From positions 200-64,199 of the forward strand of contig NZ_AWZT01000013.1 of the NCBI RefSeq assembly GCF_000472525.1: a DNA stretch of 64,000 nucleotides, read 5' to 3'. Source of the stretch: Paraburkholderia dilworthii (lineage in GTDB: Bacteria; Pseudomonadota; Gammaproteobacteria; Burkholderiales; Burkholderiaceae). Positions 1 through 9,947 of this stretch are shown here, piece after piece (positions within the stretch are counted from its first letter, which is position 1; each line of letters opens with the position of its first letter). A program made the position numbers and the translations under genes. A model generated the notes under the pieces. It was not told the origin of the DNA, did no database searches, and saw nothing but the letters and a program-made list of their open reading frames with translations.

Positions 1-792
1 TTCCTGAACAAGTGCGACATGGTGGACGACGCCGAGCTGCTGGAGCTGGTCGAGATGGAAGTGCGCGAGCTTCTGTCGAAGTACGACTTCCCGGGCGACG
101 ACACGCCGATCATCAAGGGTTCGGCGAAGCTGGCGCTGGAAGGCGACAAGGGCGAGCTGGGCGAAGTGGCGATCATGAATCTGGCCGACGCGCTGGACAC
201 GTACATCCCGACGCCGGAGCGCGCAGTGGATGGCGCGTTCCTGATGCCGGTGGAAGACGTGTTCTCGATCTCGGGTCGCGGCACGGTGGTGACGGGTCGC
301 GTTGAGCGCGGCGTCGTGAAGGTCGGCGAGGAAATCGAGATCGTTGGTATCAAGCCGACGGTGAAGACGACCTGCACGGGCGTGGAAATGTTCCGCAAGC
401 TGCTCGACCAGGGTCAGGCGGGCGACAACGTCGGTATCCTGCTGCGCGGCACGAAGCGCGAAGACGTGGAGCGTGGCCAGGTGCTGGCCAAGCCGGGTTC
501 GATCAACCCGCATACGCACTTCACGGCTGAGGTGTACGTGCTGAGCAAGGACGAAGGCGGCCGTCACACGCCGTTCTTCAACAACTATCGTCCGCAGTTT
601 TACTTCCGTACGACGGACGTGACGGGCTCGATCGAGTTGCCGAAGGACAAGGAAATGGTCATGCCGGGCGACAACGTGTCGATCACGGTGAAACTGATCA
701 ATCCGATCGCGATGGAAGAAGGTCTGCGCTTCGCTATCCGCGAAGGTGGCCGTACCGTCGGCGCAGGTGTGGTTGCCAAGATTCTCGAGTAA
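1..792 (+). CDS. tuf: Elongation factor Tu, 3' part (5' end outside window)
   Basis: GTPase that delivers aminoacyl-tRNA to the ribosome. The frame is open from base 1 and gives 263 residues to the stop, against about 396 for the full protein, so roughly the first third (most of the GTPase domain) lies upstream. The visible part opens at the G4 motif NKCD and continues through the G5-like GSAKLALEG, domain II ([14 protein letters not shown]) and domain III ([13 protein letters not shown]), ending in AGVVAKILE. It lies just upstream of rpsJ, the usual str-to-S10 junction in proteobacteria. The truncation is a window edge and not a broken gene. Confidence 0.98.
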   Translation, partial: FLNKCDMVDDAELLELVEMEVRELLSKYDFPGDDTPIIKGSAKLALEGDKGELGEVAIMNLADALDTYIPTPERAVDGAFLMPVEDVFSISGRGTVVTGRVERGVVKVGEEIEIVGIKPTVKTTCTGVEMFRKLLDQGQAGDNVGILLRGTKREDVERGQVLAKPGSINPHTHFTAEVYVLSKDEGGRHTPFFNNYRPQFYFRTTDVTGSIELPKDKEMVMPGDNVSITVKLINPIAMEEGLRFAIREGGRTVGAGVVAKILE

Positions 793-818
793 AATCGCAG
801 ATTGACTTTGCTTTAGGT

Positions 819-838
819 GGCGCCCGGAGCCGGGCGCC
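819..838 (+). other. GC stem-loop between tuf and rpsJ
   Basis: GGCGCCCG (819-826) pairs with CGGGCGCC (831-838) around a GAGC loop. No U-run follows, so it is not a convincing intrinsic terminator. It could be a processing or mRNA-stabilising hairpin at the str/S10 junction. No function can be assigned from sequence alone. Confidence 0.5.
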
Positions 839-949
839 TGTCGATAGGAGTTAGCGCTTCACAACGCTTACTTCTATCTCATGCCCGGCTCTACGTTCTT
901 TTACTATCTGGCGGCGCAATACCGCCTCGCTCTTTTCCAAGGAATTGTC

Positions 950-1261
950 ATGCAGAACCAGAAAATCCGTATTCGCCTTAAGGCTTTCGACTATCGCCTG
1001 ATCGATCAATCGGCTGCTGAAATCGTCGACACCGCGAAGCGGACTGGCGCAATCGTTCGTGGTCCGGTGCCCCTGCCGACTCGCATTCAACGTTTCGACA
1101 TCCTTCGTTCGCCGCACGTCAACAAGACGTCGCGCGATCAGCTCGAAATCCGTACGCACCAACGCCTGATGGACATCGTCGATCCGACGGACAAGACCGT
1201 CGACGCGCTGATGAAGCTGGACCTGCCGGCTGGCGTGGACGTCGAAATCAAGCTGCAATAA
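950..1261 (+). CDS. rpsJ: 30S ribosomal protein S10
   Basis: S10, 103 residues, a 30S head protein that also acts as NusE in transcription antitermination. The start at 950 ([13 protein letters not shown]) is preceded by a GGA-type SD and matches the family N-terminus; an in-frame ATG at 881 would add 23 residues unlike the family. It ends in GVDVEIKLQ, typical of beta-proteobacterial S10. It is separated from rplC by 201 bases that hold a promoter, so rpsJ may be transcribed partly with tuf and partly apart from the rest of the S10 operon. Confidence 0.98.
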   Translation: MQNQKIRIRLKAFDYRLIDQSAAEIVDTAKRTGAIVRGPVPLPTRIQRFDILRSPHVNKTSRDQLEIRTHQRLMDIVDPTDKTVDALMKLDLPAGVDVEIKLQ

Positions 1262-1311
1262 GGCTCCCAAACGTTACCCAGCTTGTCGGGCAACGCTAAG
1301 TCTTTGATTGC

Positions 1312-1340
1312 TTGCGAAAAACGAAAAGCCTCGCTATAAT
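1312..1340 (+). promoter_or_regulatory. Predicted sigma-70 promoter upstream of rplC
   Basis: A TTGCGA -35 box (1312-1317) and a perfect TATAAT -10 box (1335-1340) are separated by 17 bp. Transcription would start near 1347, leaving a leader of about 115 nt before rplC. The match and spacing make this one of the two clearest promoters in the window. Confidence 0.8.
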
Positions 1341-1429
1341 GCAAGGCTTTTCGCGCATTTGCGCAAAAAAGTCGGTGTGCTGCAGCATGATTTCATGCCC
1401 GAAACGGCACCGGCATTTTGTAAATTAGC

Positions 1430-1449
1430 CCCGACCAATCGCAGTCGGG
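1430..1449 (+). other. Hairpin next to the rplC Shine-Dalgarno
   Basis: CCCGAC (1430-1435) can pair with GTCGGG (1444-1449). The stem ends four bases before the GGAG SD (1453-1456) of rplC. Its position would suit translational control of the S10 operon leader, but that role is inferred only from location. Confidence 0.45.
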
Positions 1450-1462
1450 AATGGAGAAAACG

Positions 1463-2122
1463 ATGAGCCTTGGACTCGTAGGTCGCAAGGTTGGCATGAC
1501 CCGTATCTTCACGGCAGAAGGGGATTCGATTCCCGTTACCGTGCTGGACGTGTCCGACAACCGCGTGACGCAGATCAAGACTGTTGAAACCGACGGCTAC
1601 ACGGCCGTGCAGGTTGCATTCGGTACGCGCCGTGCATCGCGTGTGACGAAGCCGTTGGCCGGTCATCTCGCCAAAGCCGGTGTTCAAGCCGGTGAAATCC
1701 TCAAAGAATTCCAGATCGACGCCGCTAAGGCTGCCGAGTTGTCGAGCGGCACCGTGGTCGGTCCTGACCTGTTCGAAGTAGGCCAGAAGGTCGACGTGCA
1801 AGGCGTGTCGATCGGTAAGGGCTACGCCGGTACCATCAAGCGTTACAACTTCGCATCCGGCCGTGCATCGCACGGTAACTCGCGCTCGCACAACGTGCCG
1901 GGCTCGATCGGTATGGCGCAGGATCCGGGTCGTGTTTTCCCGGGTAAGCGCATGACCGGTCACATGGGTGACGACACGGTAACGGTGCAAAACCTCGAAA
2001 TCGCTCGTATCGACGCTGACCGCAAGCTGTTGTTGGTCAAGGGCGCCGTTCCGGGTGCGAAGGGTGGCAAGGTATTCGTTACGCCGGCCGTGAAGACGCG
2101 TGCCGTGAAAGGAGCGAAATAA
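1463..2122 (+). CDS. rplC: 50S ribosomal protein L3
   Basis: L3, 219 residues, an early 50S assembly protein that contacts the peptidyl transferase centre. I chose ATG 1463 ([13 protein letters not shown]) because GGAG lies 6 bases upstream and the family begins here; ATG 1451 lacks an SD. In the loop that carries a methylated Gln in E. coli, this protein has [10 protein letters not shown], with Met at the Gln position, as in other beta-proteobacterial L3 sequences I recall. The stop overlaps the rplD start by one base (TAATG). Confidence 0.98.
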   Translation: MSLGLVGRKVGMTRIFTAEGDSIPVTVLDVSDNRVTQIKTVETDGYTAVQVAFGTRRASRVTKPLAGHLAKAGVQAGEILKEFQIDAAKAAELSSGTVVGPDLFEVGQKVDVQGVSIGKGYAGTIKRYNFASGRASHGNSRSHNVPGSIGMAQDPGRVFPGKRMTGHMGDDTVTVQNLEIARIDADRKLLLVKGAVPGAKGGKVFVTPAVKTRAVKGAK

Positions 2123-2742
2123 TGGAACTTAAGCTCCTGAATGCCAATGGTCAGGAAGGCGCAGGCGTTAGCGCGTCGGACGTCGTGTTCGGCCGCGATT
2201 ACAACGAAGCCCTGATTCACCAGGTGGTGGTTGCGTATCAAGCGAATGCCCGTAGCGGCAACCGCGCGCAGAAGGATCGTGAGCAGGTCAAGCACACGAC
2301 CAAGAAGCCGTGGCGCCAGAAGGGTACGGGCCGCGCCCGTGCCGGTATGTCGTCGAGCCCCTTGTGGCGTGGCGGTGGCCGGATTTTCCCGAATTCGCCG
2401 GAAGAAAACTTTTCGCACAAGGTCAACAAGAAGATGCATCGCGCAGGGCTCTGCTCGATCTTCTCGCAGCTGGCCCGCGAAGGCCGCATCTCGGTGGTCG
2501 ACGAGCTGACGCTCGAAGCACCGAAGACCAAGCTGCTGGCCGAAAAATTCAAGGCGATGGGTCTCGACTCCGTGCTGGTGATTACCGACACGGTTGACGA
2601 AAACCTGTACCTCGCGTCGCGCAACCTCGCCCATGTGGCGGTTGTCGAGCCGCGTTACGCCGACCCGCTGTCGCTGATCTACTTCAAGAAGATCCTGATC
2701 ACGAAGGCTGCGGTCGCCCAGATCGAGGAGTTGCTGTCATGA
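2122..2742 (+). CDS. rplD: 50S ribosomal protein L4
   Basis: L4, 206 residues, lines the exit tunnel and in E. coli represses its own S10 operon. The basic tunnel loop is visible ([15 protein letters not shown], then SPLWRGGG). The N-terminus [11 protein letters not shown] matches the family. It overlaps rplC by 1 base and rplW by 4 bases (ATGA), which indicates translational coupling. Whether L4 feedback acts on this operon is not visible here, because the leader differs from that of E. coli. Confidence 0.98.
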   Translation: MELKLLNANGQEGAGVSASDVVFGRDYNEALIHQVVVAYQANARSGNRAQKDREQVKHTTKKPWRQKGTGRARAGMSSSPLWRGGGRIFPNSPEENFSHKVNKKMHRAGLCSIFSQLAREGRISVVDELTLEAPKTKLLAEKFKAMGLDSVLVITDTVDENLYLASRNLAHVAVVEPRYADPLSLIYFKKILITKAAVAQIEELLS

Positions 2743-3053
2743 GCGAGATTCGCAAAAACGATCATCGTTTGATGCAGGTCCTGCTCGCGCCGGTGATCTC
2801 CGAAAAGGCGACGCTGGTGGCCGACAAGAACGAGCAGGTTGTGTTCGAAGTCGCGCCCGATGCCACGAAGCAGGAAGTGAAAGCTGCAGTCGAGCTGCTG
2901 TTCAAGGTGGAAGTCAATTCCGTCAACGTGCTGGTCTCGAAAGGCAAAGCCAAGCGCTTTGGCCGCTTCATGGGCAAGCGCAAGGACGTGAAGAAGGCGT
3001 ATGTCTGCCTGAAGCCCGGCCAGGAAATCAACTTTGAAGCGGAGGCCAAGTAA
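2739..3053 (+). CDS. rplW: 50S ribosomal protein L23
   Basis: L23, 104 residues, sits at the tunnel exit and is the docking site for trigger factor and SRP. The core [20 protein letters not shown] and the RNA-binding loop ([18 protein letters not shown]) are present. It starts inside the rplD stop and is followed by rplB two bases later. Confidence 0.98.
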   Translation: MSEIRKNDHRLMQVLLAPVISEKATLVADKNEQVVFEVAPDATKQEVKAAVELLFKVEVNSVNVLVSKGKAKRFGRFMGKRKDVKKAYVCLKPGQEINFEAEAK

Positions 3054-3055
3054 TC

Positions 3056-3883
3056 ATGGCAATCGTTAAAGTTAAGCCGACTTCGCCGGGTCGCCGCGCG
3101 ATGGTCAAGGTGGTCAACAAGGATCTGTACAAGGGCAAGCCGTTCGCACCGCTGCTCGACTCGCAGTCCTCGACCGCCGGCCGTAACAATAATGGCCACA
3201 TCACCACGCGTCATAAGGGTGGTGGCCACAAGCATCACTATCGTGTCGTCGATTTCCGTCGCAACAAGGACGGTATCGCAGCGAAGGTCGAACGCCTCGA
3301 ATACGATCCGAACCGTAGCGCGAACATCGCGCTGGTTCTGTACGCAGATGGCGAGCGCCGCTACATCATCGCTCCGAAGGGGCTCACCGTCGGTCAGCAA
3401 CTGATGTCGGGTTCGGAAGCGCCGATTCGCGCAGGCAACACGCTGCCGATCCGCAACATCCCGGTCGGTACGACGATCCACTGCATCGAAATGCTGCCGG
3501 GCAAGGGCGCGCAAATGGCGCGTTCGGCTGGTACGTCGGCGATGTTGCTGGCTCGTGAAGGCATCTACGCACAGGTCCGCCTGCGCTCGGGTGAAATCCG
3601 CCGCGTCCACGTTGAGTGCCGCGCGACGATTGGTGAAGTTGGCAACGAAGAGCATAGCCTCCGTCAAATCGGTAAGGCTGGCGCGAATCGCTGGCGCGGT
3701 ATCCGCCCGACGGTGCGCGGCGTTGCAATGAACCCGGTCGATCACCCGCACGGCGGTGGTGAAGGCAAGACGGCTGCAGGTCGCGATCCGGTGAGCCCGT
3801 GGGGCACGCCTGCTAAGGGTTATCGCACCCGCAGCAACAAGCGCACGACGAGCATGATCGTCCAGCGCCGTCACAAGCGTTAA
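3056..3883 (+). CDS. rplB: 50S ribosomal protein L2
   Basis: L2, 275 residues, a primary 23S rRNA binder needed for subunit association and peptidyl transferase activity. It has the OB-fold N-terminal half ([17 protein letters not shown]) and the conserved [13 protein letters not shown] segment with the functionally important histidine. The C-terminus [12 protein letters not shown] is typical. Length is normal, and it is tightly spaced between rplW and rpsS. Confidence 0.99.
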   Translation: MAIVKVKPTSPGRRAMVKVVNKDLYKGKPFAPLLDSQSSTAGRNNNGHITTRHKGGGHKHHYRVVDFRRNKDGIAAKVERLEYDPNRSANIALVLYADGERRYIIAPKGLTVGQQLMSGSEAPIRAGNTLPIRNIPVGTTIHCIEMLPGKGAQMARSAGTSAMLLAREGIYAQVRLRSGEIRRVHVECRATIGEVGNEEHSLRQIGKAGANRWRGIRPTVRGVAMNPVDHPHGGGEGKTAAGRDPVSPWGTPAKGYRTRSNKRTTSMIVQRRHKR

Positions 3884-3893
3884 GGAGTAGGCA

Positions 3894-4169
3894 ATGGCAC
3901 GTTCTGTAAAAAAAGGTCCGTTCTGCGACGCCCATTTGCTGAAGAAAGTTGAGGCGGCAGCAGCTTCGCGGGATAAGAAGCCGATCAAAACCTGGTCGCG
4001 TCGCTCGACGATCCTCCCGGATTTCATCGGTCTGACGATCGCCGTTCATAACGGCCGTCAACACGTTCCGGTGTATATCTCGGAAAACATGGTCGGCCAC
4101 AAGCTTGGCGAGTTTGCATTGACCCGTACGTTCAAGGGTCACGCAGCCGACAAGAAGGCTAAGAAATAA
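3894..4169 (+). CDS. rpsS: 30S ribosomal protein S19
   Basis: S19, 91 residues, in the 30S head where it contacts S13. The start [15 protein letters not shown] and the [14 protein letters not shown] core are diagnostic. A good SD (AAGGAGTAGGCA) precedes the ATG. rplV follows after about 10 bases. Confidence 0.99.
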
Positions 4170-4179
4170 GGGGCTCATG

Positions 4180-4509
4180 ATGGAAGTGAAAGCAATTCAT
4201 CGCGGTGCCCGCATCTCGGCGCAGAAAACGCGCCTTGTGGCTGACCAGATCCGCGGTTTGCCGGTCGACAAGGCGCTGAACGTTCTGACGTTCTCGCCGA
4301 AGAAGGCTGCGGGAATCGTGAAAAAGGTCGTGCTGTCGGCGATCGCGAATGCGGAGCATAACGAAGGCGCCGATATCGATGAGCTCAAGATCACGAGCAT
4401 CTACATCGACAAGGCTGCGTCGCTCAAGCGTTTCACCGCGCGCGCTAAAGGCCGCGGTAACCGCATCGAGAAGCAATCCTGTCACATCACTGTGACGGTC
4501 GGGAATTAA
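4180..4509 (+). CDS. rplV: 50S ribosomal protein L22
   Basis: L22, 109 residues, a globular body plus a beta-hairpin reaching into the exit tunnel, where macrolide resistance mutations occur in other species. The sequence has two tandem ATGs (4177 and 4180). The second gives [13 protein letters not shown], the usual N-terminus, and the AAGGGG SD serves either. The hairpin segment [16 protein letters not shown] is intact. Confidence 0.98.
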   Translation: MEVKAIHRGARISAQKTRLVADQIRGLPVDKALNVLTFSPKKAAGIVKKVVLSAIANAEHNEGADIDELKITSIYIDKAASLKRFTARAKGRGNRIEKQSCHITVTVGN

Positions 4510-4520
4510 GGGGTCATACG

Positions 4521-5327
4521 ATGGGACAGAAAATTCATCCGACTGGCTTCCGTTTGGCCGTCAGCCGCAATTGGGCGTCGCGTTGGTACGCGAACAACAA
4601 CAATTTCGCGACGATGTTGCAGGAAGACATCGGTGTTCGTGAATACCTGAAGAAGAAGCTGAAGAACGCTTCGGTTGGTCGCGTCGTTATCGAGCGTCCG
4701 GCGAAAAACGCGCGCATCACGATTTATAGCTCGCGTCCGGGTGTGGTCATTGGTAAGAAGGGCGAGGATATCGAACTGCTGAAGTCGGAACTGCAACGCC
4801 GCATGGGCGTTCCGGTCCACGTCAACATCGAAGAAATCCGCAAGCCGGAAACCGATGCGCAACTGATCGCGGATTCGATCACGCAACAACTCGAGCGCCG
4901 GATCATGTTCCGCCGCGCGATGAAGCGTGCGATGCAAAACGCAATGCGTCTGGGTGCTCAAGGCATCAAGATCATGAGCGCTGGCCGCCTGAACGGTATC
5001 GAAATCGCCCGTACGGAATGGTATCGCGAAGGTCGCGTGCCGCTTCATACGCTGCGTGCTGATATCGACTACGCAACGTCGGAAGCGAAGACGACGTACG
5101 GCATCATCGGCGTGAAGGTGTGGGTCTACAAGGGCGACACGCTCGGCCGCAACGACGCACCGGTGGTTGAAGAAGTCGCCGAAGAAAAGCGTCCTCGCCG
5201 CAACGCACGTCCGGGTGGCGATCGCCGTCCGCGTCGCGATGGTGAAGGTGGTGGCCCGGCAGGTGCACGCCGTGGCGCTCCTCGTCGTGCTGGCGGTGCC
5301 GGCGGCGACGGGAAGACTGGAGAATAA
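4521..5327 (+). CDS. rpsC: 30S ribosomal protein S3 with Arg/Gly-rich tail
   Basis: S3, 268 residues, in the 30S head at the mRNA entry channel. The KH domain GxxG-type loop is visible ([13 protein letters not shown]), followed by the S3 C-terminal domain. It is about 35 residues longer than E. coli S3 (233). The excess is a tail from about residue 217 made of Arg, Gly and Pro ([17 protein letters not shown] and similar). Such tails occur in other Burkholderiales S3 proteins. It may add rRNA or mRNA contacts, which is inference. Confidence 0.98.
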   Translation: MGQKIHPTGFRLAVSRNWASRWYANNNNFATMLQEDIGVREYLKKKLKNASVGRVVIERPAKNARITIYSSRPGVVIGKKGEDIELLKSELQRRMGVPVHVNIEEIRKPETDAQLIADSITQQLERRIMFRRAMKRAMQNAMRLGAQGIKIMSAGRLNGIEIARTEWYREGRVPLHTLRADIDYATSEAKTTYGIIGVKVWVYKGDTLGRNDAPVVEEVAEEKRPRRNARPGGDRRPRRDGEGGGPAGARRGAPRRAGGAGGDGKTGE

Positions 5328-5329
5328 CG

Positions 5330-5746
5330 ATGCTGCAACCGAAACGCAGAAAGTATCGCAAAGAGCAGAAGGGTCGTAACACCGGTGTGGCTACCCGCGG
5401 CAACGCGGTGTCGTTCGGTGAGTTCGGCCTGAAGGCTATCGGTCGTGGTCGCTTGACCGCGCGCCAGATTGAAGCGGCACGTCGTGCAATGACGCGTCAC
5501 ATCAAGCGTGGTGGCCGCATCTGGATCCGCATCTTCCCGGACAAGCCGATCTCGCACAAGCCGGCTGAAGTACGTATGGGTAACGGTAAGGGTAACCCTG
5601 AGTACTACGTCGCAGAGATTCAACCGGGCAAGATGCTGTACGAAATGGACGGCGTAACCGAAGAGCTGGCACGCGAAGCGTTCCGTCTGGCTGCAGCTAA
5701 GCTGCCGCTGAAGACGACGTTTATCGTGCGTCAGCTCGGCGCCTAA
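5330..5746 (+). CDS. rplP: 50S ribosomal protein L16
   Basis: L16, 138 residues, helps organise the A-site tRNA elbow on the 50S. The start [16 protein letters not shown] and the motifs [15 protein letters not shown] and [12 protein letters not shown] are diagnostic. Length is normal and the gene starts two bases after rpsC. Confidence 0.99.
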   Translation: MLQPKRRKYRKEQKGRNTGVATRGNAVSFGEFGLKAIGRGRLTARQIEAARRAMTRHIKRGGRIWIRIFPDKPISHKPAEVRMGNGKGNPEYYVAEIQPGKMLYEMDGVTEELAREAFRLAAAKLPLKTTFIVRQLGA

Positions 5747-5756
5747 GGAGCAAATG

Positions 5757-5951
5757 ATGAAGGCTTCCGAACTTCACCAGAAAGATCAGGCCGCGCTCAA
5801 CAAGGAGCTGTCGGACCTGTTGAAGGCGCAATTCGGCCTGCGCATGCAACTCGCGACCCAGCAGCTCACGAATACGAGCCAGCTGAAGAAGGTCCGTCGC
5901 GACATCGCACGTGTGCGGACCGTCCTGACTGAGAAGGCGAACCAGAAATGA
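5757..5951 (+). CDS. rpmC: 50S ribosomal protein L29
   Basis: L29, 64 residues, a small helical protein near the tunnel exit next to L23. ATG occurs at 5754 and 5757. The second is preferred because family members begin MKASEL; the GGAGCAA SD fits it. Its stop overlaps the rpsQ start by 4 bases (ATGA). Confidence 0.97.
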
Positions 5952-6220
5952 ACGATAGCGTAAAAACCTCGCTCAAGCGGACGCTGGTCGGCAAGGTCGT
6001 CAGCAACAAGATGGACAAGACGGTCACCGTGCTGGTCGAGCACCGCGTGAAGCACCCGATCTACGGCAAGTACGTTGTGCGTTCGAAGAAGTACCACGCG
6101 CACGACGATGCGAACACGTACAACGAGGGTGATCTCGTTGAAATCCAGGAAACGCGTCCGATTTCGAAGACGAAAGCTTGGGTTGTGGCTCGCCTGGTCG
6201 AGGCTGCTCGCGTCATCTGA
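5948..6220 (+). CDS. rpsQ: 30S ribosomal protein S17
   Basis: S17, 90 residues, an OB-fold primary binder of 16S rRNA. The core [19 protein letters not shown] and the KYHAHDD loop are present. It is the last gene of the S10 section: 290 bases with a promoter separate it from rplN, whereas rplN follows much more closely in E. coli. Confidence 0.99.
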
Positions 6221-6264
6221 CGCCGCAAAGTTGTAGAAGTAATTGAAATCGCAGTAAGTTTCGC

Positions 6265-6292
6265 TTGCAAGGCCGGGATTATTTGTTATAAT
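6265..6292 (+). promoter_or_regulatory. Predicted sigma-70 promoter upstream of rplN (spc section)
   Basis: A TTGCAA -35 box (6265-6270) and a perfect TATAAT -10 box (6287-6292) are spaced by 16 bp. Transcription would start near 6299, giving a leader of about 210 nt before rplN (6299-6510). I see no ORF in the leader that resembles a gene. Confidence 0.8.
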
Positions 6293-6510
6293 CTCGGTCT
6301 TCCCTCTTTTATGGGAGCCCCGTCGCGGGCGAAGTTGGTGGGGGAAGCGGTTCAGGCGCCAGTCTGTTCCGAAGGATTCACCGGATTGCGATGGCGGGTT
6401 TCGTTTGCCGTCGCTGCTGTTCTAACCCAAGCAGCCGATTGGCTGACGGGACCAAGACTGACCGGGTACGCCATGGTGGTGTGACCGGATTAAGTTGGGA
6501 AAGATAAACC

Positions 6511-6879
6511 ATGATCCAGACCGAAACTCGGCTTGAAGTGGCCGACAACACGGGTGCGCGTGAAGTCATGTGCATCAAGGTGCTCGGCGGCTCGAAGCGT
6601 CGTTATGCCAGCATTGGCGACATCATCAAGGTGACCGTCAAAGAAGCAACGCCGCGCGGGCGCGTGAAGAAAGGCGAAATTTATAACGCCGTGGTGGTTC
6701 GTACCGCCAAGGGCGTGCGCCGTCAGGACGGCTCGCTGATCAAGTTCGATGGCAATGCCGCAGTGTTGTTGAATGCCAAGCTCGAACCTATTGGCACCCG
6801 TATTTTCGGGCCTGTCACGCGCGAGTTGCGCAGCGAACGATTCATGAAGATCGTTTCGTTGGCACCTGAAGTGCTGTAA
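6511..6879 (+). CDS. rplN: 50S ribosomal protein L14
   Basis: L14, 122 residues, at the subunit interface (bridge B8) and the docking site of silencing factor RsfS. The start [19 protein letters not shown] is diagnostic and the SD lies in GGGAAAG. It is the first gene of the spc section, behind its own promoter and a long leader. Confidence 0.99.
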   Translation: MIQTETRLEVADNTGAREVMCIKVLGGSKRRYASIGDIIKVTVKEATPRGRVKKGEIYNAVVVRTAKGVRRQDGSLIKFDGNAAVLLNAKLEPIGTRIFGPVTRELRSERFMKIVSLAPEVL

Positions 6880-6888
6880 GGAGTCGCG

Positions 6889-7197
6889 ATGAACAAGATT
6901 CGCAAAGGTGACGAAGTTATCGTCATCACCGGCAAAGATAAAGGCAAGCGCGGCGTCGTGCTGTCCGTTGGCGAAGGCAAAGTGATTGTCGAGGGTATCA
7001 ACCTCGTCAAGAAACACGTCAAGCCGAACCCGATGAAGGGTACGACGGGCGGTGTGGAAGCCAAGACGATGCCGCTGCAAATTTCGAACGTCGCATTGGT
7101 CGACGCGAATGGCAAGGCGTCGCGTGTAGGCATCAAGGTCGAAGGAGACAAGAAAGTCCGTTTCCTTAAGACGACCGGTGCCGAGCTGAGCGCCTGA
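6889..7197 (+). CDS. rplX: 50S ribosomal protein L24
   Basis: L24, 102 residues, an assembly initiator binding the 5' end of 23S rRNA. The KOW motif ([17 protein letters not shown]) opens the protein, and the [11 protein letters not shown] segment follows. An AAGGAG SD precedes the ATG. Confidence 0.99.
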   Translation: MNKIRKGDEVIVITGKDKGKRGVVLSVGEGKVIVEGINLVKKHVKPNPMKGTTGGVEAKTMPLQISNVALVDANGKASRVGIKVEGDKKVRFLKTTGAELSA

Positions 7198-7214
7198 CGC
7201 TGCGGAGTAAAAAA

Positions 7215-7754
7215 ATGGCTCGTTTGCAAGAGTTTTACAAAGAGAAGGTTGTACCCGGCCTCATCGAGAAGTTCGGTTACAAGTCCGTGATGGAAGTGCC
7301 GCGCATCACCAAGATCACCCTGAACATGGGCCTTGGCGAAGCGGTTGCTGACAAGAAGATCATCGAAAACGCCGTTGGAGATCTGACGAAGATCGCAGGC
7401 CAGAAGCCGGTGATCACGAAGGCACGCAAGGCAATCGCTGGCTTCAAGATCCGTCAGGGCTATCCGATCGGTGCAATGGTCACGTTACGTGGTCAGGCAA
7501 TGTACGAATTTCTGGACCGTTTCGTGACGGTCGCGCTCCCCCGTGTGCGTGACTTCCGTGGCGTGTCGGGTCGTGCGTTCGATGGTCGCGGCAACTACAA
7601 CATCGGTGTGAAAGAGCAGATCATTTTCCCCGAAATCGACTACGACAAGATCGACGCACTGCGTGGGCTGAACATCAGCATCACGACGACTGCGAAGACC
7701 GACGACGAAGCAAAGGCTCTGCTCGCCAGCTTCAAGTTCCCGTTCAGAAACTGA
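7215..7754 (+). CDS. rplE: 50S ribosomal protein L5
   Basis: L5, 179 residues, binds 5S rRNA in the central protuberance and touches P-site tRNA. The family core [16 protein letters not shown] and the C-terminal [10 protein letters not shown] segment are visible. Length matches E. coli (179). Confidence 0.99.
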   Translation: MARLQEFYKEKVVPGLIEKFGYKSVMEVPRITKITLNMGLGEAVADKKIIENAVGDLTKIAGQKPVITKARKAIAGFKIRQGYPIGAMVTLRGQAMYEFLDRFVTVALPRVRDFRGVSGRAFDGRGNYNIGVKEQIIFPEIDYDKIDALRGLNISITTTAKTDDEAKALLASFKFPFRN

Positions 7755-7761
7755 GGTTACC

Positions 7762-8067
7762 GTGGCTAAACTGGCACTGATCGAACGTGAAAAGAAGCGG
7801 GCTCGCCTCGCTGCTAAGTACGCGCCTAAGCGTGCAGAGTTGAAGGCGATCATTGGCGATATGAGCAAGTCGGACGAAGAGCATTACGCAGCACGTCTGG
7901 AATTGCAACAACTGCCGCGCAACTCTAACCCGACCCGTAAGCGCAATCGTTGCGCGATTACTGGTCGCCCGCGCGGTACGTTCCGTAAATTCGGGCTGGC
8001 GCGTAACAAGATTCGCGAAATCGCGTTCCGCGGCGAGATCCCTGGCCTGACCAAGGCGAGCTGGTAA
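7762..8067 (+). CDS. rpsN: 30S ribosomal protein S14 (zinc-free type)
   Basis: S14, 101 residues, in the 30S head. It starts with GTG at 7762 ([16 protein letters not shown]); no ATG option exists nearby. The long form without the CxxC zinc ribbon is seen: [19 protein letters not shown] carries a single Cys. It ends in PGLTKASW, as expected. Confidence 0.98.
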   Translation: MAKLALIEREKKRARLAAKYAPKRAELKAIIGDMSKSDEEHYAARLELQQLPRNSNPTRKRNRCAITGRPRGTFRKFGLARNKIREIAFRGEIPGLTKASW

Positions 8068-8081
8068 TAGGAGAAACGTAA

Positions 8082-8477
8082 ATGAGCATGAGTGATCCTA
8101 TCGCCGATATGCTGACTCGCATCCGCAACGCGCAGATGGTTGAGAAAGTTTCGGTGACAATGCCCTCGTCGAAAGTCAAGGTTGCGATTGCGCAGGTCCT
8201 GAAGGACGAAGGCTATATCGATGATTTCGCAGTGAAGTCCGAAGGTGCGAAGTCTGAATTGAATATCGTGTTGAAGTACTACGCTGGCCGTCCGGTTATT
8301 GAGCGCATTGAACGCGTCTCCAAGCCCGGTCTGCGTGTGTACCGCGGCCGTAACGACATTCCCGTGGTCATGAATGGCCTCGGCGTGGCAATCGTGTCGA
8401 CGCCGAAGGGCGTGATGACGGACCGCAAGGCGCGCGCAACGGGCGTTGGCGGCGAAGTCATCTGCTACGTCGCTTAA
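8082..8477 (+). CDS. rpsH: 30S ribosomal protein S8
   Basis: S8, 131 residues, a primary binder of the 16S central domain and, in E. coli, the translational repressor of the spc operon acting at the L5 start. The start [18 protein letters not shown] and the end [12 protein letters not shown] are diagnostic. I did not identify the S8-binding helix near rplE here. Confidence 0.98.
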
Positions 8478-8495
8478 GGCCGAAAGGAGAGAAAC

Positions 8496-9026
8496 ATGTC
8501 TCGAGTAGGTAAAAGCCCGATCGCGCTGCAAGGCGCAGAAGTGGCCCTGAGCGACGATCGCATTACCGTCAAGGGCCCGCTGGGTACGATTACGCAGGCG
8601 GCTAACCGCCTCGTGAAAGTGGTGAACGACAACGGCATTCTGAAGATCGAGCCGGTTGACGAAAGCCGCGAAGCGAATGCGATGTCGGGCACGATGCGCG
8701 CACTGGTGGCGAACATGGTGAACGGCGTGACGAAGGGTTTCGAGCGCAAGCTGACGCTGGTTGGCGTCGGTTATCGCGCGCAGGCGCAAGGCGACAAGCT
8801 GAACCTGTCGCTGGGTTTCTCGCACCCCGTGGTGCACCAGATGCCGGAAGGCGTGAAGGCTGAAACCCCGTCGCAAACCGAAATCGTGATCAAGGGAATC
8901 GACAAGCAGAAAGTTGGCCAGGTCGCTGCAGAAGTGCGCGGCTATCGTCCGCCGGAGCCCTATAAGGGCAAGGGTGTGCGCTACGCCAACGAGGTCGTGA
9001 TCCTCAAAGAAACGAAGAAGAAGTAA
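8496..9026 (+). CDS. rplF: 50S ribosomal protein L6
   Basis: L6, 176 residues, two duplicated domains near the factor-binding site. The start [11 protein letters not shown] and the C-terminal motif [17 protein letters not shown] are diagnostic. It is preceded by a strong AAGGAGAG SD. Confidence 0.99.
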   Translation: MSRVGKSPIALQGAEVALSDDRITVKGPLGTITQAANRLVKVVNDNGILKIEPVDESREANAMSGTMRALVANMVNGVTKGFERKLTLVGVGYRAQAQGDKLNLSLGFSHPVVHQMPEGVKAETPSQTEIVIKGIDKQKVGQVAAEVRGYRPPEPYKGKGVRYANEVVILKETKKK

Positions 9027-9038
9027 GGGTGCGCAATC

Positions 9039-9404
9039 ATGGATAAGACTCAATCTCGCCTGCGCCGCGCTCGTCAGACGCGTGTCAAGATCGCTGAGCT
9101 GCAGGTCGCGCGTCTCGCCGTGCATCGCACGAACACGCACATCTATGCGCAAGTGTTCTCGCCGTGCGGCACCAAGGTGCTCGCCAGTGCGTCGACGCTC
9201 GAGGCCGAAGTGCGTGCGCAACTCGCTGATCAAACGGGCAAGGGCGGCAACGTCGCTGCTGCTACGCTGATTGGCAAGCGCATCGCAGAAAAGGCTAAGG
9301 CTGCCGGCATCGAATCCGTCGCCTTCGACCGTTCGGGTTTCCGTTACCACGGCCGCGTGAAAGCGCTGGCTGATGCGGCGCGCGAAGCCGGACTCAAGTT
9401 CTAA
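9039..9404 (+). CDS. rplR: 50S ribosomal protein L18
   Basis: L18, 121 residues, binds 5S rRNA together with L5. The basic N-terminus ([16 protein letters not shown]) and the C-terminal [25 protein letters not shown] are typical. Spacing to both neighbours is under 15 bases. Confidence 0.99.
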   Translation: MDKTQSRLRRARQTRVKIAELQVARLAVHRTNTHIYAQVFSPCGTKVLASASTLEAEVRAQLADQTGKGGNVAAATLIGKRIAEKAKAAGIESVAFDRSGFRYHGRVKALADAAREAGLKF

Positions 9405-9418
9405 GGGAAGAATTCGTC

Positions 9419-9937
9419 ATGGCAAAGATGCAAGCGAAAGTTCAGGCTGACGAACGCGACGACGGCCTGCGCGAAAAGATGATTTCGGTCAACCGCGTGA
9501 CCAAGGTCGTGAAGGGTGGCCGTATTCTCGGTTTCGCCGCACTGACCGTGGTTGGCGACGGTGATGGCCGCGTCGGTATGGGCAAGGGCAAGGCGAAGGA
9601 AGTGCCTGTCGCTGTCCAGAAGGCGATGGAACAAGCCCGCCGCAACATGTTCAAGGTGCCGCTGAAGAACGGTACCCTGCAACACGAAGTGCATGGTAAG
9701 CACGGCGCATCGATGGTCCTCCTCGCTCCGGCGAAGGACGGTACCGGTGTGATCGCTGGCGGCCCGATGCGCGCAGTGTTCGACGTGATGGGCGTGCAGA
9801 ACGTTGTGGCCAAGAGCCACGGTTCGACGAACCCGTACAACCTCGTTCGTGCAACGCTCGACGGTCTGCGCAAGCAGTCCACGCCGAGTGACATCGCGGC
9901 GAAGCGCGGCAAGTCCGTCGAAGATATTCTGGGCTAA
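9419..9937 (+). CDS. rpsE: 30S ribosomal protein S5
   Basis: S5, 172 residues, at the mRNA entry channel and important for decoding fidelity. The double-stranded RNA-binding-like N-terminal domain carries [19 protein letters not shown], and the following GMGKGKA loop is intact. Length is normal. Confidence 0.99.
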   Translation: MAKMQAKVQADERDDGLREKMISVNRVTKVVKGGRILGFAALTVVGDGDGRVGMGKGKAKEVPVAVQKAMEQARRNMFKVPLKNGTLQHEVHGKHGASMVLLAPAKDGTGVIAGGPMRAVFDVMGVQNVVAKSHGSTNPYNLVRATLDGLRKQSTPSDIAAKRGKSVEDILG

Positions 9938-9947
9938 GGTGGACACC

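Noticed and set aside
819..838. Terminator between tuf and rpsJ
   Set aside because: The hairpin is strong but lacks a U-run; reported only as a stem-loop.
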